From JBEBGV01 sp040081265 (GTDB taxonomy: Bacteria > Acidobacteriota > Vicinamibacteria > Vicinamibacterales > UBA2999): a DNA stretch of 64,000 nt. Every line of letters begins with the position of its first letter. Position 1 is the stretch's first letter. The notes beneath the pieces were generated by a model. The model made no database searches, was not told the DNA's origin, and was given only the letters and a program-made list of their open reading frames with translations. A program made the translations under genes and the position numbers. This document shows, piece by piece, positions 16,952-24,794 of the stretch. Location of the stretch: contig JBEBGV010000018.1 in NCBI GenBank assembly GCA_040081265.1, forward strand, positions 1 through 64,000. The letters run 5' to 3'.

Positions 16952-19082
16952 CAATCACGGCGAGGGTGCGCGCGCGGCGCATCACGCTGCCGAGGCACGC
17001 CTCGAGAGACTCGGGATCGAGCGCCGCAAAGCTCTCGTCGAGCACGGTCAGCTGCGCATCCTGCAGCAGGGCGCGCGCGAGAAAGACCCGGCTGCGCTCG
17101 CCGTGCGACAGTTGCCAGCCGGTCTCCCCCACGGTCTGCATCAGGCCCGACGGCATCCGGCGCAGCAGCGGACCCAGACCGAGTTCCTCGCACAGATCGG
17201 TCGCTTCCTGCAGTTCGTCGTCACCGGCCGGCCAGTTGCGTCCCATGAGCAGGTTGAACCCGAGCGTCCCGGAGAGGACGTGATTCTCGTGGAACTGCGG
17301 GGCCTCGGTCGCGAAGCGGTGCCACGAATCGCCGAGGGTAAAGCGGTCGAGACCGTTCAGCAGCAGCAGGCCCGAGTCGGGCGTGCGCAAGCCGACCAGC
17401 AGCGAGGCGAACGTCGACTTGCCTCCTCCGGAAGGGCCTTCGATCAACACGCGGTCGCCGTGCTGAATCGTCAGGCTCGCCTGCTTCAGCACGGCCTCTC
17501 CCTGCGACTGATACCGGAAGCCGAGGTTGTCGGCGTCAATCAGCGTCGATCCCTGTCCGCCGGTCGCCTGCCCTTCCATCTGGGAGACGCTGACAAACGG
17601 CGCGGTGGACGACGGCCGCGCGCCGGCGGTAAAGAGCGGACCAATCTGCCGCCAGGCGACGGCCGCTCCGGCCGCCGCCGACAGACCCGTGGCGATGCTG
17701 GTCAGGGCGCGACTCGCCATCAGGATGCCGCCGAGGCTGATCGCCAGACCAGCCGGCGTGGCCGACCCGGACACGAACACAGGCGCCAGCACGGCCAGCG
17801 AGAGCAGCATCCATCCGTTGGGAACGCCGGCCAGAAACGGTGTGGCGGCGCGATCGAGACGTGTCGATGCCTGCAGGTAGTCCTTCATCGACTGGTCTTG
17901 CTCGAAGTCCCGCCGCTCCGGCGACTCCTGGGCGAGCGTCGTTCGATGACCGACCATCCGCTCGACCAGTGCGTGCGTCATCTCGAGACGCTTGCGAGTC
18001 CATGCACCCAGACGGGCGAAGTAGCGACTGCTGAGCGCCACCGCCACCGCCACCCATACGCCCAGCAGTACCAGGTGCGGCAGCGCCGCCGCGCCGCGGC
18101 TCAGCACCCACGCGGCCACGACCAGTTCCAGCAGGGCGACAAGCGAACCCAGGCCGAAGTTGAGCGCCAGCGACTCGAAGGCCTGCGATTCCATCACCCG
18201 CCCGAGCAGTTGACCCGCGCCTTGCCGCCGCACGGTTTCGAGGTCGTAGTTGAGCGCGCCGAGCAGCAGCCGCGTCTTGATCAGGCGGCTGACATCAAGG
18301 GCAAGCGTGGCATCGATCCAGCCGGCCAGCAGGCGCAGCGGCACGATCGACATGATCAGCATGACCCAGGCGGTCAGCCATCCGAAGTCGAGACGACCCT
18401 CGAGCGCCGCGGCGCCAATGACGCTCCAGCCGGCCAGCTCGAGGACGAAGGTCAGCGCGAACAGCGCGAGCATCGCCGCCAGCCGGCCCGGCAGCCGCAC
18501 CTCGCGCAACTGTTGCCAGAAGTTCGACGTCGGGGGCAGTCGCAGAATCCAGCCACCGGCGATCCGCTGCTCGCCAAGGCGCTCGCGCGCGATGAGCACA
18601 CGCACCCGCTCAGCGCGACGTGCCGACACCTGCGCGATCTCGAGCAGGCTGGCAATCTCCGGAAGCAGGGCCGCCTCGTGTGGTGCGCACAGCGCGTCGC
18701 GCACGGTCCCGAGCGGGCACGACCTCACCTGCAGGTCGGGACACAGCAGCCGTGCCTTGCCGTAGCGTGAGCCGGCGAGAAAGAGCAGGCGTGGTCCGCT
18801 CTCGTCCACATACTGGAGCACCGCCGGGCCTCCGCCGAGCAGTAGCGGCTCGACACTGGCGACGGTGACGTTCACGGCTTCGGCCTCGATGCCCAGCCGC
18901 TCGCCCGCCCACGACACGAACCGGCTGAACTCCTGTGACGCAGTCCGAGACAGCGCCTCGGGCACACGCACCGGCTCACGCGACGTCGGGCTGAGCCCTG
19001 CCCGTCGCGCCAGCTGTTCCATCCCCTCGCCCACGCTCGAGAGCGGCCAGCTGAAATCGTCCAGCGTCATGGCGGCGCCCAT
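16941..19082 (-). CDS. ABC exporter with non-peptidase N-terminal domain
   Basis: A 713-aa ABC half-transporter. Residues 1-190 form an unusual N-terminal domain (VEPLLLGGGPAVLQYVDE, LLFLAGSRYGKARLL) that occupies the place of a peptidase domain but lacks a catalytic Cys. About 200-450 is the membrane domain. The ATPase has Walker A GPSGGGKST, signature LSHGERSR (canonical LSGGE altered) and Walker B LTVLDES. The protein stops at AVIAHP, two residues after its H-loop His, shorter than usual. The start overlaps the C39 exporter stop (TAATG). A C39 exporter, second ABC and HlyD adaptor is the layout of NHLM-type bacteriocin export systems, so the two ABCs may form a heterodimer. Confidence 0.88.
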   Translation of the reverse strand: MGAAMTLDDFSWPLSSVGEGMEQLARRAGLSPTSREPVRVPEALSRTASQEFSRFVSWAGERLGIEAEAVNVTVASVEPLLLGGGPAVLQYVDESGPRLLFLAGSRYGKARLLCPDLQVRSCPLGTVRDALCAPHEAALLPEIASLLEIAQVSARRAERVRVLIARERLGEQRIAGGWILRLPPTSNFWQQLREVRLPGRLAAMLALFALTFVLELAGWSVIGAAALEGRLDFGWLTAWVMLIMSIVPLRLLAGWIDATLALDVSRLIKTRLLLGALNYDLETVRRQGAGQLLGRVMESQAFESLALNFGLGSLVALLELVVAAWVLSRGAAALPHLVLLGVWVAVAVALSSRYFARLGAWTRKRLEMTHALVERMVGHRTTLAQESPERRDFEQDQSMKDYLQASTRLDRAATPFLAGVPNGWMLLSLAVLAPVFVSGSATPAGLAISLGGILMASRALTSIATGLSAAAGAAVAWRQIGPLFTAGARPSSTAPFVSVSQMEGQATGGQGSTLIDADNLGFRYQSQGEAVLKQASLTIQHGDRVLIEGPSGGGKSTFASLLVGLRTPDSGLLLLNGLDRFTLGDSWHRFATEAPQFHENHVLSGTLGFNLLMGRNWPAGDDELQEATDLCEELGLGPLLRRMPSGLMQTVGETGWQLSHGERSRVFLARALLQDAQLTVLDESFAALDPESLEACLGSVMRRARTLAVIAHP

Positions 19083-21916
19083 TACCGTGTCTGCTCCGCA
19101 TCGATCGGTAGCGCGACCGCATCCGCGCGCCCCGCCGCTGCCTGCACGGCAGCTGCCTGCACGCTGGCTCCATGCACGATGGCTCCATGCTCTACGCGAA
19201 CACGCCGCCAGTGGTCACCCTTCCACATGCGCTCGCGCACGCGTGTCTCAGCGTCGAGCAGCGCCCGGTAGCGCGACGACACGGCCGCCAGACACGCCGG
19301 GGCACCGTCTTCGATGATGTGTCCACCCTCGATGACCAGCACCCGATCGAAGGCCAGCGTTTCGCTCACGTCATGGGTCACGCACAGCAGCGTCGCGTGC
19401 TGCCAGTGCCGTCTGGCATCAGTCAACAGCCTCGCGCGCTGTTCACGGTCCATGCCGCGAAACGGTTCGTCGAGCAGCGCCAGCGCAACATCCGGCTGGG
19501 CCAGCGCACGCGCCAGCCGCACCCGCTGCCCTTCTCCGCCCGAGATCAGCGCGCCACCTTCGCCGAGCGAGGTCTGCAGCCCCTCGGGAAGACGCTGCAG
19601 GACGCCGCGCAGCTGCGCCGCGTCAATGGCCGCCGCGGCCCGCAACGCATCGGGTTCCCGCGAGCTGTAGTTGATGTTGTCGAGGAAGGATCGATTCCAT
19701 ACCTGAACGGCCGGATCGACCCACGCCGTGCGCCGCCGCAGGCCGTCGAGCGCCTGTTCGGTCAACGCCTCGCCGTCCACCGTCAGCTGACCGGTGGCAA
19801 GACGGTGCCAGCCAAGGAGGAGCCCGAGCAGTGTGGATTTCCCTGCGCCCGAAAGGCCGACAATCGCAACGTGTTCGCCGGCGCGGATGTGCAGGCTGAC
19901 CTGCTCCAGGATTGAGTGCCCGGCGGCGACAACCGTGCCCTCGTCGATGGTGATCGCGACGCCGCCCGCGGAGAGCGTCTGGCGCGATCCGACCGCCGTA
20001 GGTGATGACGAGGGTGGCACCACCCGGCGGACGTCAACCGGGCGCGCCTCGGCCGACGCGGCCTGCTCCGGGGCGGCGAGCGGTTCGAGCAGCCGGAGGA
20101 GCACGTTCCGCTGCATCGGATACTGATGGGCGAGCGCGGTGAGGGTGCCGCCGATTGCCGGGAGCTTCAGTGCCCAGTAGATCAGCAGGAGGTCCGCGCC
20201 GGTCACGCCGTCGGCGCGAAGGAAGTGACGCACCAGCAGCAGACCGGCCAGGCCCATGCTCAGGGTGGACTGCACGCCGCCCGCGCAGATTGACGCACGG
20301 ATGACGCGGTGACTGGATCGGGCCCACTCGACGAGCAGGCTCTGGTGCTGGTGACGCACCGCCGCTTCGGCGCGATGGGTGCGGATCGGCACCAGCCCGA
20401 TCAGCGCGTCCAGATAGAAGCGGCCCAGTGCGCCGCCATGGTTGCGCACGCGCAGGTCACGCTCGTTGATGACCGGCTGGAAGAGTGCCGGAACCACGAT
20501 GGAGACGCCCGCCAGCGCCAGCGCGATCGGCGCGCTTGGCGGGTCGAGCAGCAGGATGCCGCCGAGCGTCAGCAGCAGCTCGCACGCGGCCTGAACAAAG
20601 TGCAGGCCCATGCCGGGCACCAGGCGCGTGAGCTGGATACTGTGACTGCGATCGGCCAGATCGGAAATCGGTCGGCTGTGAAAGTACCTGTCGGTCAGGC
20701 GCGGCAGCTTGCTCAGCAGCGCCATGCGCAGGCGCGTGTCGAGACGACGGCCCATGCGCTGCGCCTCGCTGATGATGGGGATGCGGAAGGCCAGGGCCAC
20801 CACCATGAACGCGATGAGCCCGGCCACGGCCACCAGACGCTGGCTGCCGATCGGCAGGAGCGACCCGATGTCGAAGATGCCGCGGAAGAGCAGCGCCTCG
20901 ATCATCGCCACGCAGGCGGCAATCCCGACCGCCCCTGCCAGGGCCAGCGGACCGAGCAGACCGTCGGCCTTGAGGAATCCCCAGAGCGAGCGCATGACAT
21001 GGACGGGCCGCTCGGTCAGCGCGGCGACCAGTTCCGGCGAGAGCCGGTTCGCCGCGATGTGCCGGGTGGTGCCCCAGACGCTGCCCGGCTCGACGACTCG
21101 CCCTGGGACACGCATCAACACGGCGCCCTTGAGCACCAGGTGCTGCTGGGTCCGGTCGGGACTGTCGGGATCGGGTGATACCGACCAGTAGGCCGGCGAG
21201 ATGAGCGTGAAGATGTCGAGCGGACTCTCGCAGGTCTGCCGAAAGAGCGCGGTGAGCAGACGGACCGCTTCGGCACCCGGCTTCAAGCCACCGGCGGTCA
21301 CGATGGCCGTGACCAGGCGGGTGCTGGCTTCAAGTGCACCGAGCGTGAACCAGCCGCTGTCACTGAGCGCGTGGGTGGTCAGCGCAGCAATCGTTTTCGC
21401 CGGGGTACCGAGTGCTGCCAGTCGGCGGCTGAGTGGCGTCAGAAACTCACCCGACTCTGCCCAGGTTCGCCACGCCGAGGCAGGCACGCTGGTCTCGTGA
21501 CGCACCAGTTCCCGCGCGAAATCGTGACAGCGGATCCACCGTCGTCCGACCGCGGGGTCCATGACCTGGAGCCACCCGCGCACCTTGCGCCAGGCCACGA
21601 CGAAGTGGGTCGGACCGTCAGCGTGACGCACCACCACCAGTGCCGGCAGGTTGGAAGCGTCGAGCAGGACGTGCTCGACGGGGATCATGATCTGGTCAGC
21701 GCGGATCCCGAGCTCGTTGGCGACGACCTCGAGGGTGTCGATCGAGGTGCCGTCTACGTCGGTCTGGCAGGCTTCGCGAAGGCGGCCGTAGCTGGCCGAA
21801 ATGCCGAACCCTTCGAGCAGACACTTGAGTGCGGCCGGCCCGCAGTCCATCGACGAGGTCTGTACGACCTCTGGTGCGAACCATCGACGACGCGCGTAGC
21901 CGACCGGGCCGCTCAC
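19082..21916 (-). CDS. Peptidase-containing (C39) ABC exporter
   Basis: A 944-aa inner-membrane exporter that would cut leader peptides and export the product. The N-terminal C39 domain has Gln19, catalytic Cys25 (SSMDCGPAALKCL), His104 (THFVVAW) and Asp120 (VMDP), so it looks active. An insert of about 200 residues follows, then the transmembrane block (about 320-620) and an ATPase with GLSGAGKST, signature ISGGEGQRVRLARAL, Walker B LALLDEPF and H-loop VTHD. It starts with GTG overlapping the adaptor stop (GTGA). Its likely substrates are the two peptides encoded at 24361-24724, whose leaders carry a Gly-Gly. Confidence 0.95.
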   Translation of the reverse strand: MSGPVGYARRRWFAPEVVQTSSMDCGPAALKCLLEGFGISASYGRLREACQTDVDGTSIDTLEVVANELGIRADQIMIPVEHVLLDASNLPALVVVRHADGPTHFVVAWRKVRGWLQVMDPAVGRRWIRCHDFARELVRHETSVPASAWRTWAESGEFLTPLSRRLAALGTPAKTIAALTTHALSDSGWFTLGALEASTRLVTAIVTAGGLKPGAEAVRLLTALFRQTCESPLDIFTLISPAYWSVSPDPDSPDRTQQHLVLKGAVLMRVPGRVVEPGSVWGTTRHIAANRLSPELVAALTERPVHVMRSLWGFLKADGLLGPLALAGAVGIAACVAMIEALLFRGIFDIGSLLPIGSQRLVAVAGLIAFMVVALAFRIPIISEAQRMGRRLDTRLRMALLSKLPRLTDRYFHSRPISDLADRSHSIQLTRLVPGMGLHFVQAACELLLTLGGILLLDPPSAPIALALAGVSIVVPALFQPVINERDLRVRNHGGALGRFYLDALIGLVPIRTHRAEAAVRHQHQSLLVEWARSSHRVIRASICAGGVQSTLSMGLAGLLLVRHFLRADGVTGADLLLIYWALKLPAIGGTLTALAHQYPMQRNVLLRLLEPLAAPEQAASAEARPVDVRRVVPPSSSPTAVGSRQTLSAGGVAITIDEGTVVAAGHSILEQVSLHIRAGEHVAIVGLSGAGKSTLLGLLLGWHRLATGQLTVDGEALTEQALDGLRRRTAWVDPAVQVWNRSFLDNINYSSREPDALRAAAAIDAAQLRGVLQRLPEGLQTSLGEGGALISGGEGQRVRLARALAQPDVALALLDEPFRGMDREQRARLLTDARRHWQHATLLCVTHDVSETLAFDRVLVIEGGHIIEDGAPACLAAVSSRYRALLDAETRVRERMWKGDHWRRVRVEHGAIVHGASVQAAAVQAAAGRADAVALPIDAEQTR

Positions 21917-23103
21917 CGCGGCGTCTCAGCCACCGTGGGCGCCGGACGCGACGGATTCGACAACAGCACGCCTGCGGCCCGCAGCACCAGCGCCGCCGGT
22001 GAGGTGTCTTCGATGCTGACCTCGACCGTGCCCGGCAGCCCGTGCTGCAGCGGCACGCCGCCGGTCGAACCGGAATCAATCGACAATTCGACCCGCACGA
22101 TGTTGTCGCGTATCTCGCCCGCCACCTGCGTGACGGTGGCGGGAATGCTGCCGTATTGCGCCCATGGAAAGCCGTCCAGGCGGAGTCGCGCATGCTGGCC
22201 GGCACGCACGCGCCCCAGCGCCAGCGACGGGTCGAAGTCGGCCACCAGCCTCAGATCTCCCACCGGGACGATGGTCGCAAGCGGCTGCCCTTCGGTCACG
22301 TAGGCGCCCGGCTGGAGCGGCGTCACGTTCCCGAGCCGTCCCGAGATGGGTGCGCGTACCACGTACTTGTCCTTGTCGCCAGAGAGGCTGGCGATCGCAG
22401 CCCTGGAGCTGGCCATCCCGCCTTCGAGCGAGGCGATCTGGTGCCTGAGGCTCTCGATGGTGGCATCGTGCTGGCTGACGCGAGTCCTGGCATCGCTTTC
22501 GATGCGCCGGATGTCAGAGGACAGCGATTCGGCGGCGGCGACAAACTTCTTGGTGTCTGCGGCGGCGCGCGTCAGATCCACTGGCGCCACCAGTCCGCTG
22601 GCGCTCAGCTGCTTCAGTTTCTGCTCGTACTCGCGGGCAAACTCGGTCGCCGCTTCCGCTTCACGCTGACGGGCCACCGCCGAGGCCGTGGCCGCGGCCG
22701 CCGATTCGAGGTCCGATGCTCGCTCCTGCCGTCTTGCATTGATCTCACGCTCGAGGGACGCAATCTGCTGCGGAATATTCGAGAGCCGGGTCTCTTCCTC
22801 TCCGATCCGCAGCTGCACCGCGCCGTTGTCGAGCGTCATGAGCACGTCGCCCGCGTGCACCTCCGCGCCCATCGCCAGCGCAGACGACAGCACCTTTCCC
22901 GGAAGCACCGCCTGAACCACGTGCGAGGACTGCTTGACCTCCACACGGGCCTGGGTTGACACCTCGTAGGTGGTCACCGTGCCGAACACGAACCAGTAGA
23001 TCCAGCCGGCCAGAAACAGGCACGCGATGACCCAGGCCGTCATCACGAAGCGTGAGGAGTCGCGCCTGAGCGAACGGGTCGTCTGCGAGAACTGCGCTGC
23101 CAT
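21913..23103 (-). CDS. HlyD-family export adaptor
   Basis: A 396-aa periplasmic adaptor anchored by one N-terminal helix (AWVIACLFLAGWIYWFVFG, about 22-40). A lipoyl-like half motif, long coiled coils (about 100-270, rich in Ala/Glu/Arg) and the returning half with KYVVRAPISGRLGNVTPLQPGAYVTEGQPL follow. It links the ABC exporters to the outer membrane. I placed the start at the ATG at 23103, giving MAAQFSQTTRSLRRD just before the helix; it lies 2 nt after the methyltransferase stop. No TolC-like gene is adjacent. Confidence 0.92.
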   Translation of the reverse strand: MAAQFSQTTRSLRRDSSRFVMTAWVIACLFLAGWIYWFVFGTVTTYEVSTQARVEVKQSSHVVQAVLPGKVLSSALAMGAEVHAGDVLMTLDNGAVQLRIGEEETRLSNIPQQIASLEREINARRQERASDLESAAAATASAVARQREAEAATEFAREYEQKLKQLSASGLVAPVDLTRAAADTKKFVAAAESLSSDIRRIESDARTRVSQHDATIESLRHQIASLEGGMASSRAAIASLSGDKDKYVVRAPISGRLGNVTPLQPGAYVTEGQPLATIVPVGDLRLVADFDPSLALGRVRAGQHARLRLDGFPWAQYGSIPATVTQVAGEIRDNIVRVELSIDSGSTGGVPLQHGLPGTVEVSIEDTSPAALVLRAAGVLLSNPSRPAPTVAETPR

Positions 23104-23105
23104 GC

Positions 23106-24287
23106 CTACCCCGCTGCCGCAGCGAGGTCGTGCTGACCAGCGCCGTCGAAGTCGATGTCCACGACGTGTGCGTTCAGAGCCGTGCCGGACATCCGGTGCC
23201 CCCCGCGCGTGAACTGCAATACCGCCCAATGCTGGGTGCCGGTCAGCACAGACGGGTGCGCGGTCGCGGCACGGGCGACGACCTCCTGCCAGAACGTCTT
23301 CGGCTCACGACCCGCCGCGGTGATGTGGGCGTCGGTCAGGAACCCCCGCACGTAGCCGAGTCCGAACGGCCTCGGCTGGCGGAAGACCGACGCCGCAACC
23401 GGGACGATCGCTGGACGCTGTGACGGGGCCACCACGTCGAACAGCCGTTCCAGACGCGCGCGAAGCGCTTCCACTTCGGACACGAACGACACATCCGGCT
23501 TGTGACCCAGCACCGACTCGCGCCCCAGCACCATGGCAAGCGGGTGCTCGTCGGCCACCTCGATCGACGAGTGGATCACGAAGAAGCTGCCGTCGGGCGC
23601 GAGGATGCGGCACACGCCCCGCGCCACGAGCACATCGTCCAGCCAGTGCAGCGCCTGAGAAATCGTGATGACGTCGAAGGCATCGTCTCGATAGACCAGT
23701 CGATTGCACGATTCATGGATCGTGGTGAGCGGGAGGGCGCGCTGCCTGGCGCGCCTGGCGGCGGCCTGCAGGAAGCCGCGCGACAGGTCCATCAGCGAGA
23801 CGTGGTTCGAGGCACGCGCAAGCGCCAGCGCGAGGTCACCAGGTCCGCCGGCCAGATCCAGCACACGAGAGTCCCGACCAATGGCCGCGCGATCGACCAG
23901 ATGCGCCGCCAGCGACGAGGGAAACGGGCGATGGCTCACGTAGTCGTCAACGATGCGGGCGGTGTAGCGGGACGGGTCTTCGGTCGTGCTGACAAGGACG
24001 GTCGCGCTGCGCATGTCGTCGATGACGCGGAGAAGACGGGCGCGCGCGGGGCCGCTGGGCCGTGTGCGCGTCAGCCGCAGGTAGTCGTCGATGGCGGAAC
24101 TGACGATGGCGCCGCGAGGCGCTGAGAAGAGCGAGTGCAGGATGCGATACCGCTCGGTGAGCCAGTACTGGAGGTAGGGCTCGGTCTCGGTCGCGACGTA
24201 CGGCCGGCCGTCCATCGAAAAGGCGAGGACGAAGTTGGCCGAGGCGCGTAGACGGTCGGACGTTTCGGTTCGCGTCGCTCGTGGCAT
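23106..24287 (-). CDS. SAM-dependent methyltransferase of the peptide locus
   Basis: A 393-aa protein whose C-terminal two thirds are a class I methyltransferase: motif I VLDLAGGPGDLALALA, followed by SLMDLSRGFL, DVITISQALHWL and LAPDGSFFVIHSS. The first 130 residues form an extra domain (FSMDGRPYVATETEPYLQYWLTERYRI) that could recognise a substrate. It is the first gene after the precursor genes and a strong hairpin, and is followed 2 nt later by the adaptor, so a role in peptide modification is inferred. Start ambiguous: ATG at 24287 (used) or TTG at 24299; neither has a good ribosome-binding site. Confidence 0.85.
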   Translation of the reverse strand: MPRATRTETSDRLRASANFVLAFSMDGRPYVATETEPYLQYWLTERYRILHSLFSAPRGAIVSSAIDDYLRLTRTRPSGPARARLLRVIDDMRSATVLVSTTEDPSRYTARIVDDYVSHRPFPSSLAAHLVDRAAIGRDSRVLDLAGGPGDLALALARASNHVSLMDLSRGFLQAAARRARQRALPLTTIHESCNRLVYRDDAFDVITISQALHWLDDVLVARGVCRILAPDGSFFVIHSSIEVADEHPLAMVLGRESVLGHKPDVSFVSEVEALRARLERLFDVVAPSQRPAIVPVAASVFRQPRPFGLGYVRGFLTDAHITAAGREPKTFWQEVVARAATAHPSVLTGTQHWAVLQFTRGGHRMSGTALNAHVVDIDFDGAGQHDLAAAAG

Positions 24288-24306
24288 GTGTCGGGTCAAG
24301 AAATGA

Positions 24307-24340
24307 GGGGATGGACGCGCGTCGCTGCGCGCCCATCCCC
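24307..24340 (-). terminator. Strong hairpin (attenuator) after the precursor genes
   Basis: Arms GGGGATGG and CCATCCCC with a GC-rich inner stem (one mismatch) lie between precursor A and the methyltransferase gene. On the minus strand it is followed by TCATTTCTT, a weak U-tract. A partial terminator here would give more precursor message than enzyme and transporter message, as in many RiPP operons. Confidence 0.6.
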
Positions 24341-24360
24341 TGCCGAGGGTGCTGCGGGGA

Positions 24361-24510
24361 CTAGAGTCCCGTGCAGCGGCTGACGGGCGGCACGTACACG
24401 GACTGAACTTCGATTTCCACCTCTGGAACGTCCGGGCCGAGACCCTTCGAGTTCTTGCCGACGCCTGATGCTCCGCCCTTGCCCGCGCGAATGTTGGTCT
24501 TGATCTTCAT
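24361..24510 (-). CDS. Putative RiPP precursor peptide A (49 aa)
   Basis: Small gene read on the minus strand. The N-terminus is MKIKTNIRAGKGGASG then VGKN, nearly identical to peptide B. A variable acidic middle follows (about 21-37, PDVPEVEIEVQS), and the end VYVPPVSRCTGL is identical to B. A Gly-Gly at 12-13 could serve the C39 peptidase. There is a single Cys at 46. GGAG sits 6 nt before the ATG. It lies between an unknown 594-aa protein and a methyltransferase with export genes downstream. Shared leader, duplicate copy and C39 exporter together support a ribosomally made, modified peptide; the class is unknown. Confidence 0.88.
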   Translation of the reverse strand: MKIKTNIRAGKGGASGVGKNSKGLGPDVPEVEIEVQSVYVPPVSRCTGL

Positions 24511-24528
24511 GTCATCTCCGTGTGAAAG

Positions 24529-24571
24529 GCGCCACCAGGCGCATTCGAGCGGCGGACACCATGCCCGCCGC
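24529..24571 (-). other. Tandem hairpins between precursor genes
   Basis: Two small inverted repeats: GCGGCGG/CCGCCGC (24549-24555, 24565-24571) and GCGCC/GGCGC with an ACCA loop (24529-24542). They separate the two precursor genes on the minus strand and could stabilise or process the message. Confidence 0.4.
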
Positions 24572-24589
24572 GACTTGCCTCAGGTGAAA

Positions 24590-24724
24590 CTACAGCCCAG
24601 TGCAGCGGCTGACGGGAGGCACGTAGACCGGCGTCGTGTCCACCGAGTCGGTCGAGCTCGACCGGTTCTTGCCTGCGCCTGATGCTCCGCCCTTGCCCGC
24701 ACGAATGTTGGTCTTGATCTTCAT
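24590..24724 (-). CDS. Putative RiPP precursor peptide B (44 aa)
   Basis: Paralogue of the neighbouring precursor. It has the same leader through residue 16 (MKIKTNIRAGKGGASG) then AGKN, a different Ser/Thr/Asp-rich middle (RSSSTDSVDTTP), and the identical end VYVPPVSRCTGL with one Cys at 41. AGGAG lies 7 nt upstream of the ATG. DNA identity is very high over both conserved ends, showing a recent duplication with divergence confined to the middle. It is the first precursor gene after the 594-aa protein. Confidence 0.88.
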   Translation of the reverse strand: MKIKTNIRAGKGGASGAGKNRSSSTDSVDTTPVYVPPVSRCTGL

Positions 24725-24738
24725 TGGTCACTCCTGAT

Positions 24739-24753
24739 GTGCGCTGTGCGCAC
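24739..24753 (-). promoter_or_regulatory. Small hairpin upstream of precursor B
   Basis: GTGCGC-TGT-GCGCAC inverted repeat just upstream of the AGGAG of precursor B. A GTATAA sequence precedes it on the minus strand, so an internal promoter or translational control element is possible but unproven. Confidence 0.3.
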
Positions 24754-24794
24754 GCTTATACGGTCGGCACCTTGCCCACCGAATTTCTGTGGTG

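Noticed and set aside
16911..18770. Long open frame on the plus strand, 619 aa
   Set aside because: It is antisense to the ABC exporter, with His/Gln/Arg-rich composition typical of shadow frames in GC-rich DNA.
16941..23103. Direct assignment of the export genes as an NHLM bacteriocin system
   Set aside because: Layout is similar, but the precursors lack a nitrile-hydratase-like or Nif11 leader, so only the export layout is compared.
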